A stretch of 64,000 nt of DNA from Hermatobates lingyangjiaoensis (GCA_026182355.1 JAPFBL010000068.1:4715001-4779000), one strand, 5' to 3'; positions 44,770-57,329 are shown, numbered from the stretch's first letter. Numbers and translations are program-made. The notes: generated by a model from the letters alone, not told the origin.

Positions 44770-45845
44770 TACCGGTAAACGGCTGACGTTATCACCCACT
44801 AGAGGATCGGATTTAACAATAATAAAAAAATTGGCACAGTAAAACGCGAAAACCAAACAAATGAGACGCAGTAAACAGCAACAACAAATCATACTTTCAG
44901 AATTATTTGAGAAAGATATTTATTTTCTGTTCGAAGGAACACTGAGTAAGGTAATAATAATCCATACCAAATAGTGACACTTATGTTTTAACCTATATCT
45001 GCACGTAAATCAACCAACGGAAGAGGAAAGCCTGAAGCAGCCATAACTCTTGTGGCTTCACATCTCTGGTGGAAAGTGGCAATAACTTTCAGTTGAGGGC
45101 TACTTGAGAGGTTTCCGAAACATTCGCAGGCATCACGAAATCGACCGGCTGCGATTTTAAATTACCTGTGCCACTGACATTCACATCTATACACTGCTAT
45201 GCTTCCATGCGTAATTGCTAAAATTAAAGATAAAAGTTAAAACAATTTAACAACATATCCATATTTCCCAAAGTCACACAAATAATATCGTAAGTAATTA
45301 AAAACAATCAAACAATAGATTTCAACATCTAACTTCCAGGATTTGTTTTCAATCATATTGTTTTTATTTTTACTCCATTCAAATTAACGGTATACAGCCA
45401 ATCAACACGATATTTATCTTTTCTGCCAATTTTTAGATGATTAAATTATAACATAGCGGTCTGAACAATTTTTCCTTTGTTGTTGATCTTTTATACCAAC
45501 AATATCAATGAATGAATCCTGTCAATGGCGCGATCAACAAAATGTACTAAATAATAGCTGAAATAATCTGAAGTGTAAAACTAGAGAGGAGGTATGAGAA
45601 CAGTGTTGGAAGAAAGGATGTTGGGTGTCTCGAAATACAACGTCAATGAAGGTAGCCCATTCCGCAGCTCAAGGAGGAAACAACGAAGAAGCAACAATTA
45701 ATGCATTAATTCATGTTGGTTCATCACAATCAAGACATTTCATTTTATTGAGGTTGAAATGTTCAAAACAAAAGAAAGTTCAACAAAAATTAAAATAAAG
45801 TAAAAATTACTGAAAAAATAAACTTGAGTCACGTTGAAAAGGGGT
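44770..45845. other. No recognised feature
   Basis: A GC-balanced strip at 45010-45160 is unassigned. The rest is AT-rich. Confidence 0.3.
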
Positions 45846-45849
45846 CTCC

Positions 45850-45935
45850 TTTTCGTTGGTATTTAGCCCGGATTTAAAATTGACTCGCTCTGAACTGAGT
45901 TCTTGGGACGTTCGTCATGGAAGATTCAAACATTG
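45850..45935 (+). repeat. Short dispersed repeat, copy 2
   Basis: Partner of 2155-2215, sharing TATTTAGC, GAACTGAGTTCTTGGGAC and AGATTCAAACA. Confidence 0.4.
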
Positions 45936-45939
45936 ATCA

Positions 45940-46615
45940 AATATGTACATATATTAAGGAAGAGAATACTAATGAGCTATAATACGGTATTTACACACGT
46001 TAGGTCATCAAAGAAATTTTATCTAGAAAAAGAAGTTTTATTAAAGTAACACCTCACGAACAGGAGGTGTTTTACCTGAAATTATTTATGGTTATTCAGA
46101 AAAAAATTGGTGGATTCTATCTCCTCTTTTCGAATAAGATGTAACAGACACGTTTTTTTCAACAAACTTCTTTTATTCGGAGGTGATATCTTGCTATTTA
46201 CTAATAAAAGTAAAAAAATATTACAGTAGAAAACTGAAGTTCTCTTTACATTCTGCACTAGAGCTAGACGTAAGTGAAATATGAGAACAAGAGTACGATA
46301 TTCCTATGAATGTTCTCAAACACAAAGAAGAAAACCTTTGTTAAAACATCAAATATTGAAACTCACTTGTTCTAAATGCATTCACAAAAGACAATAAAAA
46401 TATCAACGCAGATGAGTTGATTTAACGATGTGTCATTAACAGAATTTTCTCTCGCATGCATATAATCTATGACTGATGCTTAAAAAAAATCAACTGACTC
46501 AGGGGCACAGAGATACACGGCATTACAATCCCATAAATAATAAACAGAGTAGTTAGTTTCCAAGGGTAATTTTTTTTTAAAGATTACAGATTACCAGAAG
46601 GGATGATAGGACAAA
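45940..46615. other. One small hairpin, otherwise no recognised feature
   Basis: ACACCTC-ACGAACA-GGAGGTGT near 46050-46071 forms a short hairpin. TTACCTGAA follows it, as in the hammerhead-type repeats, but no full core is present. Confidence 0.3.
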
Positions 46616-46619
46616 TCAA

Positions 46620-46835
46620 AATGACATGAGTAGAAAGTAATGAGGGGGTGGGCTAAGTAGAGACTGGCACGCTAACCACACTCTAAGAGCCATTAGAGAG
46701 CTTTGATAGCAGCAGCATTATTTCAAGATTGCCAGAGAGTCTCAGCAGGTAGAAGAAGACACGGCGACAGCAAAATACAGCCTGCGTCTTTGTCAAGGCT
46801 TCACTTTGGAATTGAGTCGACTTGCTTCATTCAGG
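46620..46835. promoter_or_regulatory. Candidate regulatory or exon-like island
   Basis: GC-balanced strip with GAGCCATTAGAGAGC, CTTTGATAGC, AGCAGCATTATTTC and CACTTTGGAATT, ending in ATTCAG|GTAAAA, which resembles a weak splice donor. The 67-codon frame at 46703-46906 has no domain. It could be a noncoding exon or an enhancer. Confidence 0.2.
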
Positions 46836-46839
46836 TAAA

Positions 46840-47420
46840 AAACAAGAAAAATCAGTTCTCTACTCTCAAATCTACCAACAAACCTATTATACTAACAAAT
46901 AACTAATTAATTTTAGTATGCAGCAATCATTGTGCATGTTAGGATGAAAATTCATTAAATGCTTTGAAACACTGGCGTCCGGCTACTTACAAACATTTAG
47001 TTACCCACCATAAATATAATAGAATATGGAGCATCATGAAGAATCCATTCGATTGTACAATTAGAGTTTTATTTTAACATATATGTTTTTAATAATAAAG
47101 AAAAAATGAAACTTTGAATGGGTTTCATTCAGTAATAAAAGCTGGTTCAACCAGTTTTTAATTTGTGCTGTTTCGGTGATGCAATTTAGACAAAACTGAA
47201 AACTGCTCTTATAAAATAAACTAAACAGCATTAATTAAAAAAAAGCAATTTATTTCATAACTATTATAATAATAGAAAATAATTATTATAACCATAGGGA
47301 TTTTCCTTATCTGTTTTGTTAAGAAACACGTACTCGTAAGACAAGATCATGTATGCTTTGCTAGTTTTATTGATCTAGTTTCTCATTGGATCTTATACTT
47401 GCATATGCAAACACAACACA
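46840..47420. other. No recognised feature
   Basis: AT-rich, nothing recognised. Confidence 0.3.
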
Positions 47421-47426
47421 ATAGAA

Positions 47427-47860
47427 ATCTGGAGTGACCTACACTCAACTTAACTATAAGTAAGTATAATATCATACTCTGTAATGTATAATATATAATG
47501 TTCCATTTAGCATATTATAAATGTCTAAATGAGAGATGCTTATTAGTATTTCATTTTTTGAGGTAATACAGATAGCGAGTGATCCACTTTTTAATATACA
47601 CGCTTATATTTGCATACCACATCTCTGATGCATATAATATCAGCATTAGTATAACTACAGCAGTAATATCACTTTTGTAAAAGAAAAGTCAAGATTTGGT
47701 TTTACGAAATAATCTCTTACAGGAGAAAATGGCTTTTGTTCCTACAGCCAGTAGATCTCCTACACAGTTTATCGAACCTCCTTGAATAATGAAGATTTAA
47801 GACAAAGTTTTCCCTTTAAAACTTCAAAAGATTCCTATTTCGTTAGACAAATGTAATAAA
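47427..47860 (+). repeat. R3 dispersed repeat, full copy
   Basis: Aligns over about 400 bp with 50605-51015. Landmarks: GACCTACACTCAACTT, AATGTTCCATTTAG, TTATTAGTATTTCATT, ACTACAGCAGTAAT, GAAATAATCTCTTAC, ATGGCTTTTGTTCC and AAGACAAAGTTTTCCC. No coding potential is recognised; it is likely a non-autonomous element. Confidence 0.85.
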
Positions 47861-47864
47861 CAAA

Positions 47865-50600
47865 TATATTTTATAATATAATTATAAAATAATAAATAAT
47901 TATATATAATAGATTTATAATAAATAAATATTTCATTGAAATACACAGCATCCTCTACGTTAAAGACCTGACAACTTTACAGTGGGCTGGTATTAACTTC
48001 CATACCATTTGCCCAAGAGACATACTACTTACGAATGGACAGATGTACAAAGAAAATAACATAACAACAAATGCAATGAATAACAGGAATACTTACTTAA
48101 GTGCAGACCAGCTTAAATGTCGTTAAATCAGAGGCTGCCATATACTTCAATGAAATATGCTTACGCCAAGAATTAGTGCCTTTTCACAAATAAATAAATT
48201 TTAATATGGTAAAATAGTGATTAAGTCAAAATTTATACATAAAAAGGAAAATATTTGATTAAAATGAAGAAAATTATCTGAAATTAATTTACAAAAGTCA
48301 ACTTCATTTGCTTGGTAATACTAGTTATGTGTTAATAATAGTGCCAATACAATGCATTAGTTAACACAAGAACTGAAGTCCTTAAATTAAACAACGTAAT
48401 TAAACTTTTATATCGTGAAAAAAAAGACTATTTAAAAATAATATATACTAATTATTTTATTTTATATTATTATTGAATATGATATATGATATATTTTCTT
48501 TCAGTTTTATTTTATTAACAATGAAAGATAAAAATATTAAAACAAAATGGTAACCTTTTAATATAGAAAAAATATCACAGTGTACCAGTCATTTTATAAG
48601 TTACCTATTTATAGTGAATAATATTAATTAATTAAGGAACTATTAATTGACTATTAAACAAAATTAAACAAACAAATATAACACATATAAAAAACCTAAG
48701 GAATTACTTTATAAAAAAGTTCTGACTTTTTAAATAATGTTTAAAATTGAATTACTTTGTACATCAATAATTAAATTAATAGCAGTAATGAGTTTAATAA
48801 TGATTTTATAACTATTTGCAAGATATGATCAATTTAATTTAAGCAAAATTAAAAAAAAATAGGTTTAAGCTAGATATTAAAATTAGTTTAAACAAAAAAT
48901 AACAGTTTCTTATTGATGGCACTGAAATATTTATTACAAAAATAGTTATATCCATATTCTGTTACTGATTTTTTAACGTTGTTAAAATTATTTTACAACA
49001 ATTTTATGAAGTTGTAAACAACATAAAAGTTAACATTAAAAACTAAATCATTAGTCATATTACAATATATTTTACTAATATTTGTGATATTTTTCTATAA
49101 ATATAATTATTAATATTACTATTTCCTTTTTTCTAATATTAAAAGATTATATTTGAATTGTATTTATTGTTATTAGTTTATAGGAAAGCAATTAATTATA
49201 TAATATTCAAAATAATGAAAAGGAGGTGTATTACATTATTTTTTATTGGGAATGACTTTTTTTAAAATACACTGTAATTGTATATTAATTTAAATAAGTC
49301 AGTTTTAAAAGTTTTAGTGGTAAAGCTAATTAGTAAATCATTGGATCTTCATCATTGGACTTTAATGTTTTCTTGCATTACTATAATGTAGCAAATCACT
49401 TCGCAATCTAATGTCTTTATCATCATTTAATAGTTATATATACACGCAATATAATATACAAATAGAAGATCATTTTAAATTGTGTACTAACTTTCTTTTT
49501 GATGTGCAGAATTTTTCCTCCTTTCTTTTCAAACACTTATACAATCAGAAAAATAATTCCATTCCTGTGCATCACTTAGTAAATAAAATAACTTTTAAAC
49601 TGGTATATATAAATTTGTTTTTCTAAACTTCGATTAAAAACCAACGTTTATAGTAATCAAATGACGCCATTATGAAAAAATAGAAAGGAGATTAGGCCTA
49701 AATTACGCCAGTGTTTACAATGGACAGGAAATAATCATGAACTAAATATACTAAATTGAAATATGAAATAATACTACATATGAAATACCCAGACCTATAA
49801 ATTTGGAGAGTTGTATTAAACAAAAAATAATTCTATATTATCGATATTAATATTAAATAAACTTTTTTAAACAGATAATTTTATAATAAAAGACAACAAA
49901 TGGAAATAATACACGCACTAATTGACTAGCTATTTAAATCAATGGTTTCTTTTAATGGAGTTATTTCTATTTTACTAGTTTCAGGAAAAAGTATAATCAT
50001 TGTCAGGTTTGAAAAGAAACAAATGAATCACGATGACTCATAATTAAGACTAAAATCATCTGCTGAGTAATATTATAAATTAATGTTGAACATGTCGTGA
50101 ATTTATGCAATTAATTTTTTTAAGAACTACAGTCCATTAAAAGTCATGCAATTAGTTGTGTAATTTCATTTATTTAATTATCTCAATAAATCAATTCATT
50201 TACATAATTAATTAAAGTATTCACTTTGGAAAAAAATTAATTCTATTAACTCACCAATTTGCCATCAGTTATTGTTTGGTATTTACTCATGATTAGAAAG
50301 GTAAACAAACATCAAGTCTCCACACACAAGAAGTAAGTGTCCTTTGAGTCCTAAACAGTCAATATCACCTTAATGAGACACAAGTTACATGACTATACTG
50401 TGAACACTAAGTTTCGAAAAGCACCGTCATTGGATAAAATATTTTTTGTTAGTAGAAACGTAGTGTTCCTTCCCTTTTCCAACTAAAATATGGAGTAGCC
50501 TACATTAGTATAATTGAAGATAAAATCTAAAACATAGTTATAAAAATTGAAAACAATGAAAACAGGTTTTTTTAATAATAAATTTTATAATTTATGGAAT
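47865..50600. other. Extremely AT-rich stretch, no recognised feature
   Basis: Very high A+T with many homopolymer tracts, particularly 48180-49380. I looked for mitochondrial-like genes and found none. A 71-codon frame at 49411-49626 is not supported. Confidence 0.4.
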
Positions 50601-50604
50601 AGAG

Positions 50605-51015
50605 TGGTGGGATGGCCTACACTCAACTTTACTATAAGTAAACTTAATATCATTCTTCATGGATATATAATACATGGTAATGTTCCATTTAGGAACAATA
50701 CAAATTTCTACATGACAGAAGTTTATTAGTCTTTCATTGCTGGAGGTAGTACAGATAGTGATTGATCCACTTATATATATATGTTTTTTGTATATCACAC
50801 CACTGAAGCATATAACATCGTCAGTATAACTACAGCAGTAATGACATCCTTGAAAAGCGAAAGTGTAAATTTAGTGTTAAGAAATAATCTCTTACGGTAG
50901 AACATGGCTTTTGTTCCAATAACCAGTGGATCTCTTACATAGTTTATCTCACCTCACATTTAAGACAAAGTTTCCCATTTAAAACTTAAAATATTCCTAT
51001 TTTATCAGAAAAATG
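50605..51015 (+). repeat. R3 dispersed repeat, full copy
   Basis: Starts GGCCTACACTCAACTTTACT and contains the hairpin TTTACT-ATA-AGTAAA near its start. Divergence from the 47427 copy is moderate with several indels. Both copies end after the AAGACAAAGTTT and ATTCCTATTT blocks. Confidence 0.85.
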
Positions 51016-51019
51016 TCAG

Positions 51020-51870
51020 AAATATGTAAGAAAAAAAGTCGTTTAAGATAATTTTTAATTTAACAAGTGGGATAATTTCATTTATTATATTTAAAGAATG
51101 TATTGAATTTTGAATTATTTATCAAATTTTTCGTCTTTTATAAAATTATTATATTGAGGATTTTATCGCATGCTAGTGTTTTTTAAAAAATGACATTTCT
51201 TTCTCTTTATCAAACATTTGTCAACAACTCGATTCCTCACACTTCAATATTATCCTAAGTCAATATGATTCATAAACAAAAAAAAAAATTACACGATATT
51301 AATTTTTGTTCAGGGTGCAACTAACAGATTGATTAGAACATTCTTCGGGACAACTCCATCATACCATAGAAAGCATCAGATATTATATGTTTAATTGGCG
51401 TTGATTTTTTTACATGTAAAAATTATATTCTTTTGCATATTTTGCAGATTAAATTATTAAATTATATAAAAACTTTTCATTTTTATTGAAATCATCAATT
51501 TTATTTCAGTGGATTCACAAAAAATTTCTAAGTCAATGCAAAAAATAAAAAACAAATACGATAGGTATAGCAAGTAAACTATTAGAATTAATATTCAGTT
51601 TTTTATAGCTTTCTTACACTTTGTCGTAAATGGAATTTAATGATTTTTTTTTAAATTCTTAATTTTCTTTTTGGGTAAATTTCATGGTTTTTTAGTGAGC
51701 CGTTTAGCATCAAAAAACATTTTCTGAAAACAGAAAACGCCCCTTTGGTGAATGCAATATTTACCAAAATTACCTCAATTCATCCTCCACAGAATGTTCT
51801 ATTTTTAGTATAGTTTCATTTTGATCCATTAAACAGTATGGCTTATATGGCTCTCACAAGCTTTCAGACT
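51020..51870. other. No recognised feature
   Basis: AT-rich. A less diverged outer part of R1 could begin before 51880, but I cannot place its edge. Confidence 0.3.
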
Positions 51871-51879
51871 GAATTATAA

Positions 51880-52330
51880 GTCATAATTTAACATTTTATT
51901 GAAAAATAAATTTCCTGTTGTTTTAAAAATATGAGGATATTTTGCGTTTATCTCATTTGTAGCCTTAAAGATAAAGCCAAAATTTCATGACTAGAATTAC
52001 TAGTTTAGGAGAAAAAATGTTGCCTAAAAACAGGTTTTTTGCAAAAAAAAAGTGACTTTCCCATCATGCATAATTGTTCTCAAACAATAGGAATCATCTA
52101 CACTATGAGACCAATTTTTGTGTGAAATATCAATTTGATCCATCAAAGATTCCGGACCGTAGCGTGGCCAAAAACTTTGGATACATACTCACTCACCCAC
52201 ATACACACAGATATTAACGAAAAAACCTTCATAAAACGACTTCTAGGACCTCAAGACATATAATTCTGTCAAAATCTTGAGATTAATTTTTTCTTGACCA
52301 CTACACATTACTTATAGTAAAGTAAAAAGG
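51880..52330 (-). repeat. R1 dispersed repeat, longest copy
   Basis: Reverse-complement blocks: TTACT-TAT-AGTAA hairpin (52308-52320), AATCTCAAGATTTTGACAG, TCTTGAGGTCCTAGAAG, TGGATCAAATTGATATTTCA, CACAAAAATTGGTCTCATAG, then a distal region with CCTGTTTTTAGGCAACATTT and CTCCTAAACTAGTAATTC. This copy shows the fullest extent of the family, about 450 bp or more. Confidence 0.8.
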
Positions 52331-52339
52331 TGAGGAGTA

Positions 52340-54295
52340 GTGTAAACTAACTTTAGTACAAGTAAGCCCTTTACAAAGAAATAAAATCTCTTTTATGATA
52401 TAAAATCATATCATTTAATGGTATAAAAAAGTGTGAAAGAAATAATTAGCAATATAAATGAAATAAAAATGTTTAAAATAAAAGTGATAGGCGATGCACA
52501 CACTAAAGTGACAAATTGAGGACTGTGAATGGGAAAAAATAATGCAAAAACACATTTTTCACAAATATTTGACGACTGTTTCACATAACAATCTGGAAAG
52601 GAAAAAAAAAGCCTGAATAATAGTTGGTGTAAATGAGTGATAAAGGCTGTTCTGTGCAGAAGCGCTGTCCACAGTAACATATTACAGATATATGTATACA
52701 GCTGTAAACGGTATGAAGTGATCAGTAAGGAAAAGCAGTCCCTTTGGCAACCCGAACTGGAACGGATGAACAAAGCACGCAGTGGATTAAAAGACAAACA
52801 TATTTCACCAATATCGGCAAGAAATGATTATAAAGCTCATAAGAAAACGACAAGAATAAAACAAAATACTCACATTTAGAAGGGAAGTGAAATCAGAACA
52901 CTGACCTGCAACAAAAGAGTTCCTTTAATTCAGTGCTTTCAATCAACATAGAGAGCATTACACAGAAGAAAGTTTATGCTAACCACGTCAATGATGCCAT
53001 AGATAAATCTACGCCTGATCACACAGAAATCTTTTTCTTATAACAATTAAATAATAATATTTGAATTATATACGCTAACCACCTCTAACTTGAAAAAAAC
53101 GAGTCCCCGTTTTCTTCTAAGTGAAACAGTCAACAAACACAAAAAAAGATGATCTAAGTACAACACAAAAAATAATCGATAAAAATGCATATTCTATCAA
53201 AATATGAAAATTGTGATCCAGCAGGACATACTAAATTAAATATTACACAAATGTCTTAGAATAAGTTATTAGAATTCGGCTTGGACAGGTTAGATTGGAT
53301 ACAGTTCCACGGCTTCATTTCTTCTGCTCCCAATTACGAACTGTACTCCCAAGTATCGATGGTAGTAAATTTTCTTTCTTACATTTTTTCAGTCTAAACA
53401 AAAACACTTAAAATTATTAAACAATTAACGTCGAGTGATGTAAATGTTTTCTCTTGTTCTAAATGAGGAGGTCAAGAATACAGCAAGTTGATCCAAACCA
53501 GCCCAAGGTATTGTTATCAGCTACGCTGTAGCATTAGAGGAAATGTTCAGTAATTGATCTGGATACATTATAGTTCTCACTGCGAGTACTCAGAAGTACA
53601 GTAACTAAGGTACAGTAAATCTACTTATAATACAGAATTATGTTTCTTTTCCAATTATTATAAATTTTTCATACAAGTATAGCACTGAATATTTTCAGTG
53701 GTAACATGTGCAGATTTGGATTTTAGCAACCACATTGGCAGGTATAATATTCATCCATGTTCTACTTCAAATCATAATCTGTGCTGATGTAGAAGTCACT
53801 TTTCCAATACAGAAGTTGTACTAACAGCAGTTGAAGGATATTATTGAACAGAATTTGTACAGTAGAGTGTTTTCTGTAAGTCGGAAATTAGTTATTAATA
53901 GAAAAAAAGGAGATAATTTGACGTTATCACTATTTGTCAGCTATCTTACTGTTTCACCCTGTCTGACCTTCTCGGTATCAAATTAGGCTCGCTATGGCTG
54001 GAGAACTATGAGTTGATAGTATTCTGCAGCAGTCTTTCAAAGTACTGGAAGATTCAACATTTGACCAGAGAGCAAAATGTATATAACCTATGCATACTAA
54101 AGTTGACTCGACTTATTTTTAATTTACCAGTGTTTAACATTTAAAGGAAAACTTAAGAGGTCTTTGGTACGAATGAATGAAGAATAACTAAAATAATATT
54201 ACTAAGAATATTCGGGATATTGACAAAGATAATTAACGCTAATATCAAACCAGTTTTACTATCAATAAAAAGTGGACAGGGAAAATCAATGGGTC
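52340..54295. other. No supported gene
   Basis: Overlapping frames on opposite strands at 52411-52797 (minus, 128 codons, hydrophobic end) and 52637-52879 (plus) show no known domain. The rest is AT-rich. Confidence 0.3.
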
Positions 54296-54299
54296 TTTA

Positions 54300-54480
54300 A
54301 AGCCAGTTATAGGAGTTTATAGGGGAAGCTAGGAGGAATCGATTGTATGGGAGTGTATAAAGTAACTAAAACTGACATGGAAGTGGTTGGAGTGCGCAGG
54401 CGCGTGGACTGGTCATTAGGCCAGCTACTCGGGACATCAGGTGTTGCCTTAACTTAATAATTAACAGGCATTTTATTTGC
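54300..54480. promoter_or_regulatory. Candidate regulatory island
   Basis: GC-balanced strip with ATCGATTGTATGG, TGCGCAGGCGCG, GGTCATTAGGCC, CAGGTGTTGCC and CTTAATAATTAACAGG. E-box and TAAT-type cores cluster here. Inference only. Confidence 0.2.
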
Positions 54481-54484
54481 ACGG

Positions 54485-55395
54485 GGGTACTTCACTGCGA
54501 AGAACACAAATTCAATCTGCCTCCATATTGTTAAACTACTCTCTAGTGTATACCTAGTTATAGAACCATTCTCCAGTATAAATTCGTCGACACACACACA
54601 TCATTTTGGCTATTGGTTACAACCCCGCTTTACAGTGTCGCTGTAACTTATTGAAATTGCCATTCATTGGGTCCACGCACAGTTACATTAGATCTATACA
54701 ATTATTATTGTTATAAAAATGTCATCGGACTGGAGCACACCACTACATACCTATCCAACAGGCCATTACTTTATCGTTTCCAAATTAAACATCAATTTTA
54801 TGTTTTTTAATGAAATCATAATGTTCTTAATCTAGTTATGATTTCATAACTAAATATATCATATATCATAATGTGATTATCTAGACCCAGTTTTATGAGC
54901 CCATTCTGTTGATTCGCTCATCTGATAGGGATGTTATCGATTATGAAGATGCTTACTTACTTAAACAATCTCGTATTACTACAGATAGAAGCAATTAGAT
55001 GTTTGTTTTTTGTAATATTATTCTTCCAATATAATGAGTTAATAAAGAGTGTTTCTTTAAACGCCCGAGATTTAGCATGGATGTAGTAGATATGGCTATA
55101 AAGAACGGAAAAGAACTTTTTCATTATTCATTCAATGTTATCGGAAAAAACAATAGAGTTCTTACACACTTCAAGAACTATATGTCTGACAATTAGAATG
55201 ACAAAGGGTTCAGTATGTAGATTTCTTACAACACTTTTTGCTGGACAACCTTCACTCTGGAAAGCTTCATAAAATATATGGTTGTTAGGCATTTTAATAT
55301 AGAGTTTTAAGTATTTCATTGTTCTTATATATCATTGTAAAACATTAAAAAATGGTGAACTGCTTTGTATCAAAATCTTTCAAAATCATTCTGAA
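54485..55395. other. No recognised feature
   Basis: AT-rich, with a minus frame at 55128-55319 that has no recognisable domain. Confidence 0.3.
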
Positions 55396-55399
55396 ACTT

Positions 55400-55800
55400 C
55401 ATTATCATCAGTCAAAATTTTTACATTTTATTGCAAAAAAATATCCGATTATTTTAAAAATCTGAAGTTTTTGAAGTTATTACTCCTATTAGTTTAATTA
55501 TAACCCTGAAGTTTCAAACACTCTAATATAGGAAGTAGTATATAGGAGAGAAAAAAGACTACAATCACATTTTAAACAAAAAAGCTACTACTTCTTCATT
55601 ATAGTGCCCATTTTCGAGTACAATAAAAATTTGATCCATCAAATGATGTGGCCTGTAGCATGCTCACAAATTCTTGAACACACACACAGACATCATCCAG
55701 AAAACGCCAAAAAAGGTATTTGAGATCTAATCATGTAAATCTGTCAAAATCTCGAGATAGATTTCTTTTCATGATTACTGTACTTAATTTACAGTTATTT
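55400..55800 (-). repeat. R1 dispersed repeat
   Basis: Reverse-complement blocks: hairpin ACTGTA...TACAGT (55777-55795), AATCATGAAAAGAAATC, ATCTCGAGATTTTGACAG, ATTTACATGATTAGATCTCA, GATGATGTCTGTGTGTG, GAGCATGCTACAGGCCAC and TTTGATGGATCAAATTT. Confidence 0.75.
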
Positions 55801-55984
55801 ACATTTAAAGTAAATTACTAAACAGTGGTTGTTTACGTATCCTCAGAAGTAATAGTACGAACATAAGTAAAACCGACTTACCTAAACATCTGTTCTACTC
55901 TGTCTACATACTTATATGTATATCATCCTCACACTTAATTTAACAGTTAAGCACTAAGTTATTCTTAAGTGAACATAGAAGAGA

Positions 55985-56200
55985 CCAGGGTAGCTCAGGG
56001 GAATGGTAGATCCTGGTTCCATTCTCACTGTGACCTTTGTTTTTTTCTCACAGCAGGGAGGACGTTGAACGAGGGTCCCAAGTCTGTGTCAGACACTCGT
56101 TATGGACCCCTAATCTCAATACACACAGGCTGAACAAAATTTAGGACTACCTGTGTAGAATCATTAAAGAGATGCAATATTCCCTGGAGGAATCAGGTTT
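55985..56200 (+). repeat. tRNA-derived SINE-like element
   Basis: The head has an A-box-like TAGCTCAGGGGAATGG (55991-56006) and a B-box-like GGTTCCATTCTC (56015-56026). The spacing is shorter than in a tRNA, as if the anticodon arm were lost. The body, GGGTCCCAAGTCTG...ACTCGTTATGGACC...AAAATTTAGGACTACC, recurs at 25848 and 44590. No poly(A) tail or target duplication was identified. Confidence 0.5.
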
Positions 56201-56204
56201 AGAG

Positions 56205-56545
56205 TTGTAGATTTCACGGAGGACACCAAGGTTAAGACAAAGAAACAATATAGACGTATTAAATTTAAGTTGGTGTATTAAAACCTACACTAATCGGTTA
56301 ACTGCCACTAAATAACAAGAGAACCGACAGCAATACTGGATCTTACCACTGTCAGTCATACTATGCTCTGTCCCGAAGGCCAAAGGTTTTTAATACTTAA
56401 AACGCTCAAAACTAAGAATGCGAAACCATACTTTTGATATACTCTAAATACACAACACTAGCTGCGCAGTCAGTTTTAATATTGTATGCAGACATTATTA
56501 GCAATTATGAAAACTGTCTACTCATAAACTGCTTTTAATACCAAA
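56205..56545. other. No recognised feature
   Basis: Nothing was identified. Confidence 0.3.
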
Positions 56546-56551
56546 AACCAT

Positions 56552-56580
56552 GTTTCGAACACACATTGCGTTCTCTTCAG
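56552..56580 (-). repeat. Canonical-looking hammerhead ribozyme core
   Basis: On the minus strand: CTGAAGA (56574-56580), GAAC, 9 nt loop, GTTC, GAAAC (56552-56556). This fits the hammerhead consensus CUGANGA / stem II / GAAA with a directly closed stem II and is the best match in the window. Stems I and III could not be paired convincingly. I infer a solo Penelope-like terminal repeat. Confidence 0.6.
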
Positions 56581-56599
56581 GTGATTCTGTTTTCAGTAA

Positions 56600-57325
56600 G
56601 AAACGGAAAAATCAATAATTCTCATACCATTTCTGCTATATTATTATAATAACTATCATGAAACGCGTTGTTTTGTTAATAAAACTTGTCTACGTGGGGG
56701 CTATTTCCATAATAATCAATATGATTTTTTTTGCAACTATTAGCATGCAAAAAATAACTGCAAAAGCATGAAAGGTTAAAATTGATGAAATTTGCAGATA
56801 AATCTGAAGTTATCAATCTATTAGGATGGAGTTATACTGAAATATCTTAGACAAGTGTAACAGTTAAACTATAGTTTAATGAAAACCTGAATCAATGCTT
56901 TTAATTACTATGACTCTTCCGCAAAATTTTATTAGCATGAAAATTTGTCGTAATTAATTTTGTTAGCAATGGATTAACAATCAACATTTATTCACAATTA
57001 AAAAGATACCGAAATTATTTTGAAACCGCAAGAAATAAAGAATAGTTATAAAGTATAAATAGATGGGAGAAACAAGAAAAAAATATAAGGACACGGCTAA
57101 TCTCTGCGGTGGGCCACGAAAGCAGACTATTAAGAACAAGGTGAGGGAGGAGTGGTCGCACAGACCATCTGCTCGTATCTTATTTAAAAACTGCTTCCTT
57201 TTATGACAACACACCAAAAAAACTGCACATCAAGTTTTCAAAATAATTACTATTCAGACTAATAAAATATAAAAACATTCCCCAAAAACTAAACACTCGA
57301 AATTATATACAGAAAATTTCTTAAA
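56600..57325. other. No recognised feature
   Basis: AT-rich apart from a GC-balanced strip at 57090-57180 with no clear motif set. Confidence 0.3.
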
Positions 57326-57329
57326 GGCC

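Noticed and set aside
46050..46071. Small hairpin followed by TTACCTGAA as another hammerhead repeat
   Set aside because: No CTGANGA with GAAA in the right order on either strand.
48180..49380. Extremely AT-rich segment considered as a mitochondrial insertion
   Set aside because: No mitochondrial protein, tRNA or rRNA pattern was recognised.
52411..52797. 128-codon minus-strand open frame with hydrophobic C-terminus
   Set aside because: No domain, AT-driven composition and an overlapping frame on the other strand; most likely chance.
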